40,026 nt of DNA from Planctomycetota bacterium (lineage in GTDB: Bacteria > Planctomycetota > Planctomycetia > Planctomycetales > Planctomycetaceae). A program made the translations under genes and the position numbers. This document shows positions 1 through 9,178 of the stretch, in pieces. The stretch is from assembly GCA_018242565.1 (NCBI GenBank), contig JAFEBR010000484.1:1-40026 (forward strand). Reading direction: 5' to 3'. Positions within the stretch are counted from its first letter, which is position 1, and every line of letters starts with the position of its first letter. The notes beneath the pieces were generated by a model, which ran no database searches, was not told the origin of the DNA, and saw nothing but the letters and a program-made list of their open reading frames with translations.

Positions 1-1
1 C

Positions 2-1099
2 GTGGTTGAACAGGCTGCGTGGGATATTGTCGGCACGGGTTTTTCGTATGACGGCAAATGGCGTGTCACGGCGATCAACGCCGATGCCCGCACGCAAGTC
101 AAGCTGGTCGCGACTGACACCGGCACAGCGGTCGCACTGCCGGAGTTCCCCCGAGCCGATATCACCGGTCTCGTCATCAGTCGCTCGGGCAAGAACATCG
201 CCTTTTATGTCAACGGCGACACGTCTCCCGCCGATCTGCATGTGCTGCAGGTGGGCAGCGGCAAAGTCGCACGATTGACGAATTCACTCAACCCGGCCAT
301 CCAGGCGCGCGACCTCGTTGAGTCTCAGAACATCCGCTACAAATCGTTTGACAACCTTGAGATTCCCGCCCTGCTGTACCGACCGCAGAGTGCCTCGGCC
401 GACGCCAAGGTCCCGGCGCTGGTCTGGGTGCATGGCGGACCGGGTGGGCAAAGCCGCACCGGCTACAACGCCAACATTCAGTTTCTCGTAAACCAGGGTT
501 ATGCCGTCCTGGCGGTGAACAACCGCGGCTCATCCGGTTATGGCAAGACGTTCTTCCACGCGGATGACCGCAATCATGGGGAGAATGACCTGCAGGATTG
601 CATCTACGGTCGCCGTTACCTGGAAAAGCTGGACTGGGTGGACAGCCATAAAATTGGCATCATTGGCGGATCGTACGGCGGATTCATGGTCTGTGCAGCC
701 CTGGCGCTGCAACCCGATGCCTTCGATGTCGGGGTGAACATTTTCGGTGTCACCAACTGGTTGCGGACACTCAAGTCGATTCCACCGTGGTGGGCCGATA
801 TGAAAGAGGCCCTGTACGCCGAGATGGGCGATCCCGAGAAGGACAAAGACCGCCTGACGCGGATCAGCCCGCTGTTTCAGGCCAAGCACATCAAGAAGCC
901 GTTCCTGGTGTTTCAGGGAGCGAATGATCCGCGGGTGCTCAAGGTTGAATCGGACGAAATCGTCGAGGCCGCCAAAAAGAACGGTGCGCCAGTGGAGTAC
1001 GTGGTGTTCCCCGACGAAGGCCATGGCTTCGCCAAGAAAGACAACCGGATCAAAGCCGCAGAAACTCAGGCCGCATTTCTGGATAAGTACCTGAAGTGA
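2..1099 (+). CDS. S9 family peptidase (prolyl oligopeptidase-like), 5'-truncated by window edge
   Basis: This is the C-terminal part of a serine peptidase of the prolyl oligopeptidase (S9) type, which cleaves peptides. The reading frame is open at the left edge, so the true start lies outside the window. About 110 residues of the beta-propeller end come first, then the alpha/beta-hydrolase domain. Visible signatures, numbered from the window edge, are HGGPGG (about 144-149, oxyanion region), the nucleophile in GGSYGGF (Ser about 224), Asp about 309 in GANDPR and His about 341 in DEGHGF, so the triad is complete. The gene ends at TGA and is followed by a perfect hairpin shared with the convergent zinc-ribbon gene. 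Whether it is secreted cannot be judged because the N-terminus is missing. Family call is firm; substrate unknown. Confidence 0.93.
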   Translation: MVEQAAWDIVGTGFSYDGKWRVTAINADARTQVKLVATDTGTAVALPEFPRADITGLVISRSGKNIAFYVNGDTSPADLHVLQVGSGKVARLTNSLNPAIQARDLVESQNIRYKSFDNLEIPALLYRPQSASADAKVPALVWVHGGPGGQSRTGYNANIQFLVNQGYAVLAVNNRGSSGYGKTFFHADDRNHGENDLQDCIYGRRYLEKLDWVDSHKIGIIGGSYGGFMVCAALALQPDAFDVGVNIFGVTNWLRTLKSIPPWWADMKEALYAEMGDPEKDKDRLTRISPLFQAKHIKKPFLVFQGANDPRVLKVESDEIVEAAKKNGAPVEYVVFPDEGHGFAKKDNRIKAAETQAAFLDKYLK

Positions 1100-1129
1100 A
1101 ACTGGCCGGTCTGGACATCGCTTACGAAC

Positions 1130-1157
1130 GCAGGTGCCGTCGCGCGACGGCACCTGC
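1130..1157. terminator. Bidirectional hairpin terminator between convergent genes
   Basis: A 28-nt perfect palindrome (half-site GCAGGTGCCGTCG) forms a GC-rich stem of about 12 bp with a tiny loop. It sits 31 bp after the peptidase stop and one base after the stop codon of the convergent zinc-ribbon gene. There is no clear U-tract on either side (TTCATT on the plus side), so it is a hairpin-type terminator or 3'-end stabiliser rather than a canonical intrinsic terminator. Confidence 0.65.
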
Positions 1158-1158
1158 T

Positions 1159-1875
1159 TCATTCCATGACGTATTCGACGGTATCGTCACTGCCCAGCAG
1201 TTTGAAATCGATAAACCAGATCAGACCGATAATCAGGATGATCACGATCCGAAACACCACGGCCCCCCAGCGAATATACTGGCCGGGCTGCAACTCTGAC
1301 GCAAATGTCACGACGGACATTATGACGACGATCACCATCGCCACAGTCCCCAGCATGGCCAATCCATCCATCAGCATGCCGATGAGTCGGGCGGCATTCA
1401 GGCGAAACAACAAACCCAGCAGTACCAGTACATCAAGCCCGGCCCAACCCATCATGGCGACGACAGGCCACGAGGCATGTTGCAGATTGTTGCCATTAAA
1501 AATCGGGCCCTGGACGATCGAAATGGCTTGTTTCCCCACAAAGAACCAGAACACACTGCCTAACGTACACAGTAAGCAGGTGGCGACAACAGTTGCCGGA
1601 ATCGGACGGCGGGGTGTTTTCTGCACCGCGGCACGGCGCGCTGGTTTCGGCCGGCTTTTGGGCTGTCGTCGCCGGGGAGGGGGCGGCTCTGGGGTTACAT
1701 CTTCGATCAAGTCCGACCAGTCATCATCCAACGCCGGCTCTTCATCCAGTGTGGCCACAGGCAAGGGGACGGGAATCAGCGTTTCGCAACCCTTACAGCG
1801 GAATTTCTTGCCCGCCGCATCGTCCTTGACCTGATACGATTTCTGACACTGGGCGCACGTGATCTTGATCGACAT
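1159..1875 (-). CDS. Zinc-ribbon N-terminal, four-TM membrane protein
   Basis: A 238-residue protein starting at the ATG at 1875 (MSIKITCAQCQ). Upstream in-frame codons would add a tail with no family resemblance, so this start is chosen. The N-terminus has two CxxC pairs (Cys7/Cys10 and Cys27/Cys30), as in the short zinc-ribbon/MJ0042-type domain common at planctomycete protein N-termini. A Pro/Arg-rich basic linker (about 55-90) follows, then four hydrophobic segments likely to span the membrane. No enzymatic motif is visible. A plausible role is a membrane-anchored sensor or scaffold, but that is inference. A hairpin and a repeated 10-mer lie in the leader upstream. Confidence 0.8.
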   Translation of the reverse strand: MSIKITCAQCQKSYQVKDDAAGKKFRCKGCETLIPVPLPVATLDEEPALDDDWSDLIEDVTPEPPPPRRRQPKSRPKPARRAAVQKTPRRPIPATVVATCLLCTLGSVFWFFVGKQAISIVQGPIFNGNNLQHASWPVVAMMGWAGLDVLVLLGLLFRLNAARLIGMLMDGLAMLGTVAMVIVVIMSVVTFASELQPGQYIRWGAVVFRIVIILIIGLIWFIDFKLLGSDDTVEYVME

Positions 1876-2381
1876 GGTGTTGCGGCTCCACAACCAATGA
1901 CGCGCTGGTGAAAGTTCGACCCGCATGCGAATAGCCCAATTCGCATGTACACCTTATCATTGACCAATTGCGAAGAAATAACAAGCCCAATTCTTTGGGG
2001 TGATGCCATCAGACAGACACAGCCTCCCGGCTCGAACCTGTCATGAGCGCGTGAGGCCCAGCCTGAAGGACACACTTCCACCGGACAAGTGTACCAACAC
2101 GGGCACCAAGCAGGCCCTGCGAAACAACAGCATGTGCCGACCGCAGAGGTTACTGACGAGCCACTTCGGCAGGCGTTGCCACTGGTTGTGATCGCCCCAT
2201 CGCAGAACGCAAAGGCCACTCTCAGGAGGTAACCGAGAAACAAGTCGCGATCCCGTTGCATGCCCGTGACAACGGACCTGCGTTGTCATGACCGGAAATC
2301 GGCGACCGAGTCATTCCTGCGGCCCGTACCACACAAACGCAACACCAACTCTGTCCGCCGGGCGGCGGCGATTGCCCCCAA
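1876..2381. other. Gene-free stretch between zinc-ribbon and DUF1080 genes
   Basis: About 500 bp without a convincing gene. Short open frames on both strands lack ribosome-binding sites and family motifs. The right part is leader for the zinc-ribbon gene and holds an inverted repeat at 1924-1947 and a 10-bp direct repeat (AGCCCAATTC at 1933-1942 and 1984-1993). The left part follows the DUF1080 stop and shows only a short GC-rich hairpin near 2360. Confidence 0.6.
1924..1947. promoter_or_regulatory. Inverted repeat upstream of the zinc-ribbon gene
   Basis: A 9-bp perfect inverted repeat (CATGCGAAT and ATTCGCATG) with a 6-bp centre lies about 50 bp upstream of the start at 1875. The sequence AGCCCAATTC, which overlaps it, is repeated 51 bp further upstream, about five helical turns away on the same face. 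This could be an operator with a second site, or a leader hairpin. No regulator can be named. Confidence 0.35.
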
Positions 2382-3173
2382 CTATTCCTTCAGCACCTGA
2401 ATCTCAACTTTGCGGAAATCGACGGGATGGCTTTCCGACTGCAGCGATATCGTGCCCCGGTCGAGCATCTTGGGTTGCTTGGCGAGCAATTCCTTGGCGT
2501 GCGCGTCGGTTTCATCGAGTTGGGGCTCGCTGTATTCCAGCACCGTCTTGCCATCGACCTTGTGCCGAATCAGTTTGTTCCCGTGAACTTCAATCTCGAC
2601 CGTCACCCACTGCTCGCCGTGATAGGTCTTAGAAGTCGAATTCGTACAGTGGCGGGTGATCAACTCGCCATTCATGACAATATTCGTGCCGGGCGTGCAC
2701 AGGTTGGCCGTCGGACGCTCTTCGGTCCCGTTCCCCCCCAGCAACTGCACTTCAATCGACGCAGGAAAATCCTGATCGCGCCCCATTGTTTCCGGCGATT
2801 CGCCGTGAATCATCACGCCGCTGTTACGAATCGCCCAGCCCGGGCCACCTTCGGCCTGTTCACCCACAAACCGGTATTCGACCCGCAGGCGGTAATGCGA
2901 AAACGTGTCCTTGTAGAAGATGTGTCCGAATTGTCCGCGGAACTTCTTGTACTTGGTCTTATCGTACCGCACTTTCAGCAGGCCATCTTCCACCCGAAAC
3001 GTGTCGGCGAAGTTCTCACCCAGTGGATGCGATTTGATTTTGATCGTCCATCCGTCCAGGTTCTTGCCGTTGAAGAGCTGAACCCATTTTTCCTGCGGTT
3101 CGTCGGCCGCACGAACAGGCACGAATGCCAGACACATCAAACCGGCCAGCACGACACAACGGCGAATGTTCAC
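2382..3173 (-). CDS. Secreted DUF1080 (3-keto-disaccharide hydrolase-like) protein
   Basis: A 263-residue protein of the DUF1080 jelly-roll family, related to 3-keto-disaccharide hydrolase and thought to act on extracellular or periplasmic glycans. The start is a GTG at 3173, preceded by GGAG six bases upstream, and it gives a clean signal peptide (VNIRRCVVLAGLMCLAFVPV, cleavage after RAA). The family signature LFNGKNLDGW follows the signal, and the C-terminal SHPVDFRKVEIQ matches the usual end of the fold. Length is typical for a single-domain member. It lies downstream of a hypothetical secreted protein on the same strand, with a hairpin between them. Substrate specificity cannot be read from the sequence. 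Confidence 0.88.
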   Translation of the reverse strand: MNIRRCVVLAGLMCLAFVPVRAADEPQEKWVQLFNGKNLDGWTIKIKSHPLGENFADTFRVEDGLLKVRYDKTKYKKFRGQFGHIFYKDTFSHYRLRVEYRFVGEQAEGGPGWAIRNSGVMIHGESPETMGRDQDFPASIEVQLLGGNGTEERPTANLCTPGTNIVMNGELITRHCTNSTSKTYHGEQWVTVEIEVHGNKLIRHKVDGKTVLEYSEPQLDETDAHAKELLAKQPKMLDRGTISLQSESHPVDFRKVEIQVLKE

Positions 3174-3275
3174 AGCGCACTCCACGGAAAACAGGCGTTC
3201 GTGACGCAGGACAAGGTGCAGACTCTGCAGGAAATGCCGCGTCGACACGCGACCCCGCGACAACGCCGATTACGG

Positions 3276-3309
3276 ACAGCACGGCAGACATTCGGCCCTG
3301 CCGTGCTGT
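3276..3309 (-). terminator. 12-bp hairpin after the hypothetical gene at 3330
   Basis: A perfect 12-bp stem (ACAGCACGGCAG and CTGCCGTGCTGT) with a 10-nt loop lies about 20 bp downstream of the stop at 3330. No U-tract follows on the minus strand. It likely ends or stabilises that transcript before the DUF1080 gene. Confidence 0.5.
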
Positions 3310-3329
3310 TGGAACCGGCGACTGGCTCG

Positions 3330-3899
3330 TTACTCTTCCGTCGCTTCTTCCTCGGTGTCCGTTTTCTTCGCCGGCTTCTTGGTGCCGTCGTCCACCGTCG
3401 GAATCAATTCTTCGCCGGTGATATCCGCGCGACGCGCGTACGACATGCGGATCGCCGAGATCGGGTACAGCCGGATCACGCGTCCCTTGTAAGTGAGCTT
3501 CCCTTCGGGATCGCGGCTGAGATCTACGGCGACTTTGTCCGAAGCCAGACCGGCGTACAGGGCCGCGAAGGTTTCCGGATCGACGCCGCTGGCCGACTTC
3601 AGATCATCGAATGTTCCGCCGCCACCAGTGAGGACCGTAAACGCATTCACACCCTTGGTGGCCGATTCCTTGAGTTTCCCTTCCGCTTCGAGGGCGTCCC
3701 AGGCGGCCTTCAGGGCGTCAGCAGCCGTCTTGATCTTGGCCTTCGTCTCGTCACTGAGACCGGTATCGCCCGCGTCACCCGGCTTGGCCTTGGCCCCCTG
3801 CGCGAACAGGCTCGTCGGCGACAGCAATTGTGAGGCGCCCAGGAAATAGCCCACCAACAGCAAAGCCACGCCGCTGGTAATCGTGATCGATGTCCGCAT
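3330..3899 (-). CDS. Signal-anchored hypothetical protein
   Basis: A 189-residue protein of no family I recognise. The ATG at 3899 has a strong ribosome-binding site (GAGGAG, seven bases upstream). The N-terminus (MRTSITITSGVALLLVGYFLGA) is a signal peptide or single anchor. An Ala/Lys-rich probably helical region (about 35-70) follows, then a compact middle with a Gly-rich turn, and a charged tail rich in Lys, Thr and Glu. It may be a small periplasmic protein. It is divergent from the large DUF1549 protein gene and could share regulation with it; that is inference. Confidence 0.72.
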   Translation of the reverse strand: MRTSITITSGVALLLVGYFLGASQLLSPTSLFAQGAKAKPGDAGDTGLSDETKAKIKTAADALKAAWDALEAEGKLKESATKGVNAFTVLTGGGGTFDDLKSASGVDPETFAALYAGLASDKVAVDLSRDPEGKLTYKGRVIRLYPISAIRMSYARRADITGEELIPTVDDGTKKPAKKTDTEEEATEE

Positions 3900-4199
3900 G
3901 TGTCACTCCTCAGTTCAAATTCAGTATCGGAAAGGTGCCTGATGACCGGTTAAATGATCGAACGATCTCTGCTCATAGTGGCGGTTCCACGTGGTTCCTG
4001 CAAGGTCAAGAGTTTTCGGCCCAACCCACCATACCGCATCGCATTCTGACGCAAAGTCCGAATCTGCCGGACACTCGATTCCCCGTGTCGGCGGGCGGCC
4101 AACCCAGCCGAAACGAAACTTGTGAAGGCTGCACCCGAGGGGTATCATAAAATTCTGCTGATGGATTCTCGAAACCTCGTGCTGCGCAGAAAACCGTCC
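3900..4199. other. Divergent intergenic region
   Basis: About 300 bp between the divergent genes at 3899 and 4200, expected to hold promoters for both. No confident -35/-10 pair, operator palindrome or small gene was found. An alternative in-frame ATG for the rightward gene lies at 4161. Confidence 0.5.
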
Positions 4200-7100
4200 A
4201 TGAAAGCTGGCTGGAAATTCGTCTGTGGGCTGTTCTGTCTTCTGGTCGCCTCGGCGACCGCTGCCGCAGAGCCCGCGAATCCCGAACACGTCGACTACGT
4301 TCAGGACATCAAGCCGATTCTCTCTCGGCGCTGCTATTCCTGCCACGGGGCCTTAAAACAGAAAAGTGACTTGCGGTTGGATACCGCAGCCCTGGCCCTC
4401 AAAGGGGGCCAAAGTGGTCCCGCCATTGTCGCTGGTCAAAGTGCCGAGAGCCTGCTGATCGAAGCCGTCACCGGCGAAGGCGGCGTGGCGAAGATGCCCC
4501 CCGAAGGGGACCCCCTCACTGCCGAGCAGATTGCCAAACTGAAAGCCTGGATCGACCAGGGCGCGAAAGCTCCCGTAGAAGCCATCCCGCAGGATCCGGC
4601 TCGACATTGGTCGTATCAGGCTCCCGTTCGACCGGCGGTGCCTGCGGCACAGAATGCAGGCTGGGTGCGCAATCCGATTGATGCCTTCATTGCCGCCGAG
4701 CATGAGCGTCGAAAACTGGTTCCCAGTCCCGAAGCCTCGAAACAGACGCTGTTGCGGCGGGTATATCTGGATCTGATTGGATTGCCCCCCACCCGGGCCG
4801 AAATGCAGGCCTTCCTGGCAGACACATCGGCCGACGCGTACGACCGAGTCGTCGATCGCCTGCTCGACAGCCCCCACTACGGCGAACGCTGGGGACGCCA
4901 CTGGATGGACGTCTGGCGCTACAGCGACTGGGATGGTCACGGTGCCGAAGTCCGCGAAAGCCAGCCTCATATCTGGCGCTGGCGTGACTGGATCATTCAA
5001 TCGCTGAATGCCGACAAGCCGTACAGCGAGATGATCGTCGAAATGCTCGCCGGCGACGAACTGGCGCCCGACAACCCCGATGTGGTCCGCGCCACCGGTT
5101 TCCTGGTCCGCAACTGGTACAAATTCAATCGCAACGTCTGGATCGACTTTTCGATCGAGCACACGTCGAAGGCTTTTCTCGGCACGACGATGAACTGTGC
5201 CCGCTGCCACGACCATATGTACGATCCCATCTCGCAACAGGAATACTACAAATTCCGGGCCTTCTTCGAACCCCACGATATCCGGACTGACCGCGTCCCG
5301 GGACAGGCTGACACCACCAAAGATGGGTTGGTTCAGGTGTACGACGCCAACCCCGCGGCTCCCACCTTCGTCTTCGCACGGGGTGACGAAAAGAACCCGG
5401 ATAAAGACCACCCCGTGTCGGCCGCCTTGCCCGGCGTGCTCGCCAAGGCCGAATTGCCGCTGGCCAGTATCCCGCTGCCAGCCACTGCGTACTACCCCGG
5501 ACTGCGACCGCATGCCCAGGCCGAAGCCTTGAACCAGGCACGCAGTGAAGTCGAGAAATCGAAAGCCGGCCGGCAAGACGCGTTGGCCAAAGTGGAACTC
5601 GCCAAAAAGAAACTCGCCGACTTCGCGGCGACCCAAGCCACTGCCGCGGCCGCAACCGCACCGGCTGTGCCCGCGACGCCCCTCTTCGCCGACGAATTCG
5701 CGGCCGCCAAACCCGAACTGTGGACCCTCGGCGCCGGTCAGTGGGAATACGCCGGTGGCAAGCTGCTGCAGAAAGACCCGCGTGATGCGATCACTCAGGC
5801 GCTGTCCGTCCGGACCCACCCTGCTGATTTTATCGCCCGCTTCAGGTTCAAGACCACCGGCGGCAAGGTCTACAAGTCGGTGGGGCTCAGCTTCGATGCT
5901 TTCGAAGATCGTGACTTCTGGGCGGCCTACCTCAGTGCCACTGGCAAGTTGTCGGTCTTCCGCCGGGTGAACGGCCAGGATCAGTACCCCGCAGATGCGA
6001 ACCGGAACTATCCCGTCGAACTCAATCGCGAGTACGAATTGCAAGTTGCGGTGCGAGGCCTGCTGTTGAACGTGTCGGTCAACGGCAAGCTTGAATTCGT
6101 TTACAAGCTGACGGGCGACCGCCGCAAAGACGGCCGCATCGCTTTGTGGACGTACGACGCCACCGCGGAGTTTCTGCGTGCCCAGGTCGAAGAAATGCCC
6201 GCTTCCTATGCGATGTACGAAAAAGCGGGGGACGCTCCGGTCCCTGTCAGCGAAGCCGACCTGAAACTGGCCGTAGTGCAAGCCGAACAATCACAGGCTC
6301 TGGCCGAGAAAACGCTGGCCACTGCGGAAGCCGCCCTCACCTGGACGGTGAACCGCATCGCCGCCGATCAGGCGAATTATGCGAACCCACCGGCACCCCA
6401 GGCGAAAGATCTGTCGCTGATTGCTGGCGGTGCTGAGCGTAAGCATGCCTTCCTGCTGGCCGAGCAGAATTTGCTGGCCGCCGAGCACAAACTGTCGACA
6501 GCCCGGGCCCTGCCCAATCCTGCCGACGACAAAACGAAGAAAGCTGTCGCCGATGCCGAGGCGGCGGTCGCTGCTGCGACAAAAGCCCGCGATGCCGCCC
6601 GTGAGGCTCTGGCCCAGCCTTCGGAAGCGTACACGCGATTTGGACCGGTCTACCCGCAGACGACTTCGGGCCGTCGACTGGCTTTGGCACGTTGGATTGC
6701 CGACCGGAATAATCCCCTGACCGCCCGGGTGGCGATCAATCACATGTGGTTGCGACATTTCGCGACCCCCCTGGTACCGACCGTCTTTGATTTCGGGTTA
6801 AATGGGAAGCCCCCCACTCACCCGGAACTGCTCGACTGGCTGGCTGTCGAACTGATGGAGCCCAGCACGACCTCTCCTGGAGGTTCATTGGGTGCCACGG
6901 GTCCCTGGCGGATGAAACACATCCATCGGCTGATTGTCACCAGTATGACCTATCGGCAACAGTCGTCCGCAGCGCCCACGATCGAGCCTAACCGCCAGAT
7001 CGACCCGGATAACATTGCTCTGTGGCGGATGAACGTCCGCCGCATGGAAGCCGAGATCATCCGCGACAGCACCTTGTACGTCGCGGGCAAACTCGACAAC

Positions 7101-7610
7101 ACCATGTCCGGAGCCGAACTCGACGAGAACACGGGGATGACCGCCACCCGACGGAGCGTTTATTTCCGAAACAGCAAAGAGAAGAAAATGACGTTCCTCG
7201 ATCTCTTCGATCGCCCCAACGTCGTGGAATGCTATCGCCGCAGCGAGAGCGTCGTACCGCAACAGGCCCTGGCGATGGCCAACAGTCCTCTTTCGCTGGC
7301 ACAGGCGCGAGTGCTGGCCAAGTCGCTGTCGGCCGAAGCCGGCGCCACCACCGATGCCGCGACATCCGAGAAGTTCATCACCATCGCCTTCGAACAGATT
7401 CTGTGTCGCCCCCCCACCGCGGCCGAACGGTCCGAATGCCAGACCTTCCTCGTTGAACAGGCGGGGCGTTTTGCCAACCCCACGACACTCACGCAGTTCA
7501 AAACGGGCACACCCAGCTCAGTTCCCGCTGCCAGCGATCCGCAACAGCGGGCACGCGAAAATCTGGTCCATGTGCTGCTCAACCACAACGATTTTCTGAC
7601 CGTACGGTAA
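4200..7610 (+). CDS. Secreted cytochrome c / DUF1549 / jelly-roll / DUF1553 protein
   Basis: A 1136-residue planctomycete-type multidomain protein. The ATG at 4200 is chosen because it gives a compact signal peptide (MKAGWKFVCGLFCLLVASAT); ATG 4161 is possible. Order of parts: planctomycete cytochrome c domain with CYSCH (Cys45, Cys48, His49); DUF1549 (about 140-370, with RRVYLDLIGLPPT and HYGERWGRHWMD) containing a second CxxCH at 333-337; Ala/Lys coiled coil (about 440-490); an LamG/DUF1080-like jelly roll (about 493-667); a second coiled coil; and DUF1553 (about 809-1110, with ARVAINHMWLRHF). Two covalent haems and periplasmic location are expected. The partner of this family is usually a DUF1501 protein, and two follow directly. 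Biochemical function of the family is unproven; electron transfer linked to glycan breakdown is a hypothesis. Confidence 0.93.
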   Translation: MKAGWKFVCGLFCLLVASATAAAEPANPEHVDYVQDIKPILSRRCYSCHGALKQKSDLRLDTAALALKGGQSGPAIVAGQSAESLLIEAVTGEGGVAKMPPEGDPLTAEQIAKLKAWIDQGAKAPVEAIPQDPARHWSYQAPVRPAVPAAQNAGWVRNPIDAFIAAEHERRKLVPSPEASKQTLLRRVYLDLIGLPPTRAEMQAFLADTSADAYDRVVDRLLDSPHYGERWGRHWMDVWRYSDWDGHGAEVRESQPHIWRWRDWIIQSLNADKPYSEMIVEMLAGDELAPDNPDVVRATGFLVRNWYKFNRNVWIDFSIEHTSKAFLGTTMNCARCHDHMYDPISQQEYYKFRAFFEPHDIRTDRVPGQADTTKDGLVQVYDANPAAPTFVFARGDEKNPDKDHPVSAALPGVLAKAELPLASIPLPATAYYPGLRPHAQAEALNQARSEVEKSKAGRQDALAKVELAKKKLADFAATQATAAAATAPAVPATPLFADEFAAAKPELWTLGAGQWEYAGGKLLQKDPRDAITQALSVRTHPADFIARFRFKTTGGKVYKSVGLSFDAFEDRDFWAAYLSATGKLSVFRRVNGQDQYPADANRNYPVELNREYELQVAVRGLLLNVSVNGKLEFVYKLTGDRRKDGRIALWTYDATAEFLRAQVEEMPASYAMYEKAGDAPVPVSEADLKLAVVQAEQSQALAEKTLATAEAALTWTVNRIAADQANYANPPAPQAKDLSLIAGGAERKHAFLLAEQNLLAAEHKLSTARALPNPADDKTKKAVADAEAAVAAATKARDAAREALAQPSEAYTRFGPVYPQTTSGRRLALARWIADRNNPLTARVAINHMWLRHFATPLVPTVFDFGLNGKPPTHPELLDWLAVELMEPSTTSPGGSLGATGPWRMKHIHRLIVTSMTYRQQSSAAPTIEPNRQIDPDNIALWRMNVRRMEAEIIRDSTLYVAGKLDNTMSGAELDENTGMTATRRSVYFRNSKEKKMTFLDLFDRPNVVECYRRSESVVPQQALAMANSPLSLAQARVLAKSLSAEAGATTDAATSEKFITIAFEQILCRPPTAAERSECQTFLVEQAGRFANPTTLTQFKTGTPSSVPAASDPQQRARENLVHVLLNHNDFLTVR

Positions 7611-7691
7611 ACTGACTGGCGTGCGCTGAACGCGGATGACGATGTCCCTCAGACCAACCTGCCTGACAGCGATTTTTGAAAGACGTCGACC

Positions 7692-9164
7692 ATGACATTT
7701 CCTGACCGCCGCTCAACTCGCCGCGACTTTCTGGCTGGAGCCGGCATGGGCTTTTCCAGTCTCGTCCTGGGCAAGATGCTGGCCGACGAAGGCATCGTTC
7801 GCGCCCATGACGTCGACTCCTGGTCGAAGCCCGATGGCCAGCCGCAGTTCGCCCCCAAGGCCAAGAGTATCATCTGGATCTTTCTCATTGGCGGCATGAG
7901 CCAGATGGAGTCGTTCGATCCGAAGCCCGAACTCAACAAATGGGCCGGCAAGACATTCGCCGAGTCCCCCTACCAGAAATTCCTCGAATCCCCCTACCTG
8001 AAGAAAAACCTGCGGGAGTTCATCGAAGGGCTGCATAAGGTTCACCCCAAGATCTACGAGATGCAGGTTGGCTACCGGAAATACGGCCAGAGCGGACTGG
8101 AAATCAGCGACTGGTGGCCCCACGTGGGTGCCTGTGCCGACGACCTGGCTTTGGTTCGCTCGATGTGGACGACCGACAACAACCACGGCGCCCAACTGCA
8201 ATTCCACACCGGCCGACACGCCCTCGAAGGTCAGTTTCCCACCATCGGTTCCTGGGTTCATTACGGTTTGGGCACCCTGAACGGCAACCTGCCGCAGTTC
8301 GTGGTCATGGGCACTCCGATCGCCGACTGCTGTGGCGGAGTGGGCGCTCACGGTTCGAACTACCTCGGGCCCGAGCACGCCGGCGTACAACTGGCCATCG
8401 ACCCGCAGAACCCGCTCCCTTTTGCCGTTCCCGCGGGGGACATGTATCGCGAAGAACAGCAGCAGGAATTCGCTCTGCTCGGTCGATTGAACCGGCTGTC
8501 AGCCGCCGCGCATCCAGAAGACCCGGCCATCGAGGCGCGAATCAAATCGTACGAACTGGCGTTCCACATGCAGACCGCGGTTCCCAACATCGTCAATTTT
8601 GCCGCCGAGACGCAGGCCACCCAGGCAGCCTACGGCTTGCAACAACCCGAAACCAAGACGTTTGGCGAACAGTGCCTGGCGGCCCGTCGGCTCGTCGAAC
8701 AGGGAACCCGTTTCGTCCAGATCTTTCATGGCTCGAATGGCGGTGCCGGTGCCTGGGATGCCCACGGGGCACTCAAGGCCGGGCACTCGGCACTCTGCAA
8801 GCAGGTTGATCAACCGATCGCCGCCCTGATCCAAGATCTGAAACATCGGGGTCTGCTCGACGAAACCCTGGTCGTGATCGGCACCGAGTTCGGTCGCACG
8901 CCCGGGGCCCAAGGGTCCGATGGACGCGACCACCACCCCTATGGCTTCTCGATCGCTTTGGCGGGCGGAGGTGTAAAAGGCGGGATCGCCCATGGCGCCA
9001 CCGATGAACTGGGCTTCCACGCCGTCGAAAATCGGCACTATGTGACCGACCTGCATGCCACTGTGCTGCACCAGTTGGGGCTCGATCCACGTCGATTGGA
9101 AATTCCCGGCCGCAAACGGCTGGAAATCGATTTCGGTCAGCCCATTCGTGAGATTCTGTCGTAG
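7692..9164 (+). CDS. DUF1501 Tat-exported protein, copy 1
   Basis: A 490-residue DUF1501 protein. The family has an alkaline-phosphatase/sulfatase-like fold and no settled activity. The N-terminus has a twin-arginine signal (STRRDFLAGAGMG), so the protein is exported folded. Internal landmarks typical of the family are IWIFLIGGMSQMESFDPKP, DNNHGAQLQFHTGRH, the DCCGGVGAHG turn and GTEFGRTPG near the C-terminus. It lies 81 bp after the cytochrome/DUF1549 gene, the usual partner, and 14 bp before a close paralogue, so the three are probably co-transcribed. Confidence 0.93.
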   Translation: MTFPDRRSTRRDFLAGAGMGFSSLVLGKMLADEGIVRAHDVDSWSKPDGQPQFAPKAKSIIWIFLIGGMSQMESFDPKPELNKWAGKTFAESPYQKFLESPYLKKNLREFIEGLHKVHPKIYEMQVGYRKYGQSGLEISDWWPHVGACADDLALVRSMWTTDNNHGAQLQFHTGRHALEGQFPTIGSWVHYGLGTLNGNLPQFVVMGTPIADCCGGVGAHGSNYLGPEHAGVQLAIDPQNPLPFAVPAGDMYREEQQQEFALLGRLNRLSAAAHPEDPAIEARIKSYELAFHMQTAVPNIVNFAAETQATQAAYGLQQPETKTFGEQCLAARRLVEQGTRFVQIFHGSNGGAGAWDAHGALKAGHSALCKQVDQPIAALIQDLKHRGLLDETLVVIGTEFGRTPGAQGSDGRDHHPYGFSIALAGGGVKGGIAHGATDELGFHAVENRHYVTDLHATVLHQLGLDPRRLEIPGRKRLEIDFGQPIREILS

Positions 9165-9178
9165 GAACCGATCCGATC

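Noticed and set aside
2427-3833. 468-codon plus-strand open frame over the DUF1080 and hypothetical genes
   Set aside because: Antisense to two genes that have ribosome-binding sites and signal peptides; product shows no motif.
4353-6290. 645-codon open frame antisense to the cytochrome/DUF1549 gene
   Set aside because: Antisense shadow of a strongly supported gene; composition is low-complexity for Gly/Val/Arg and no motif is visible.
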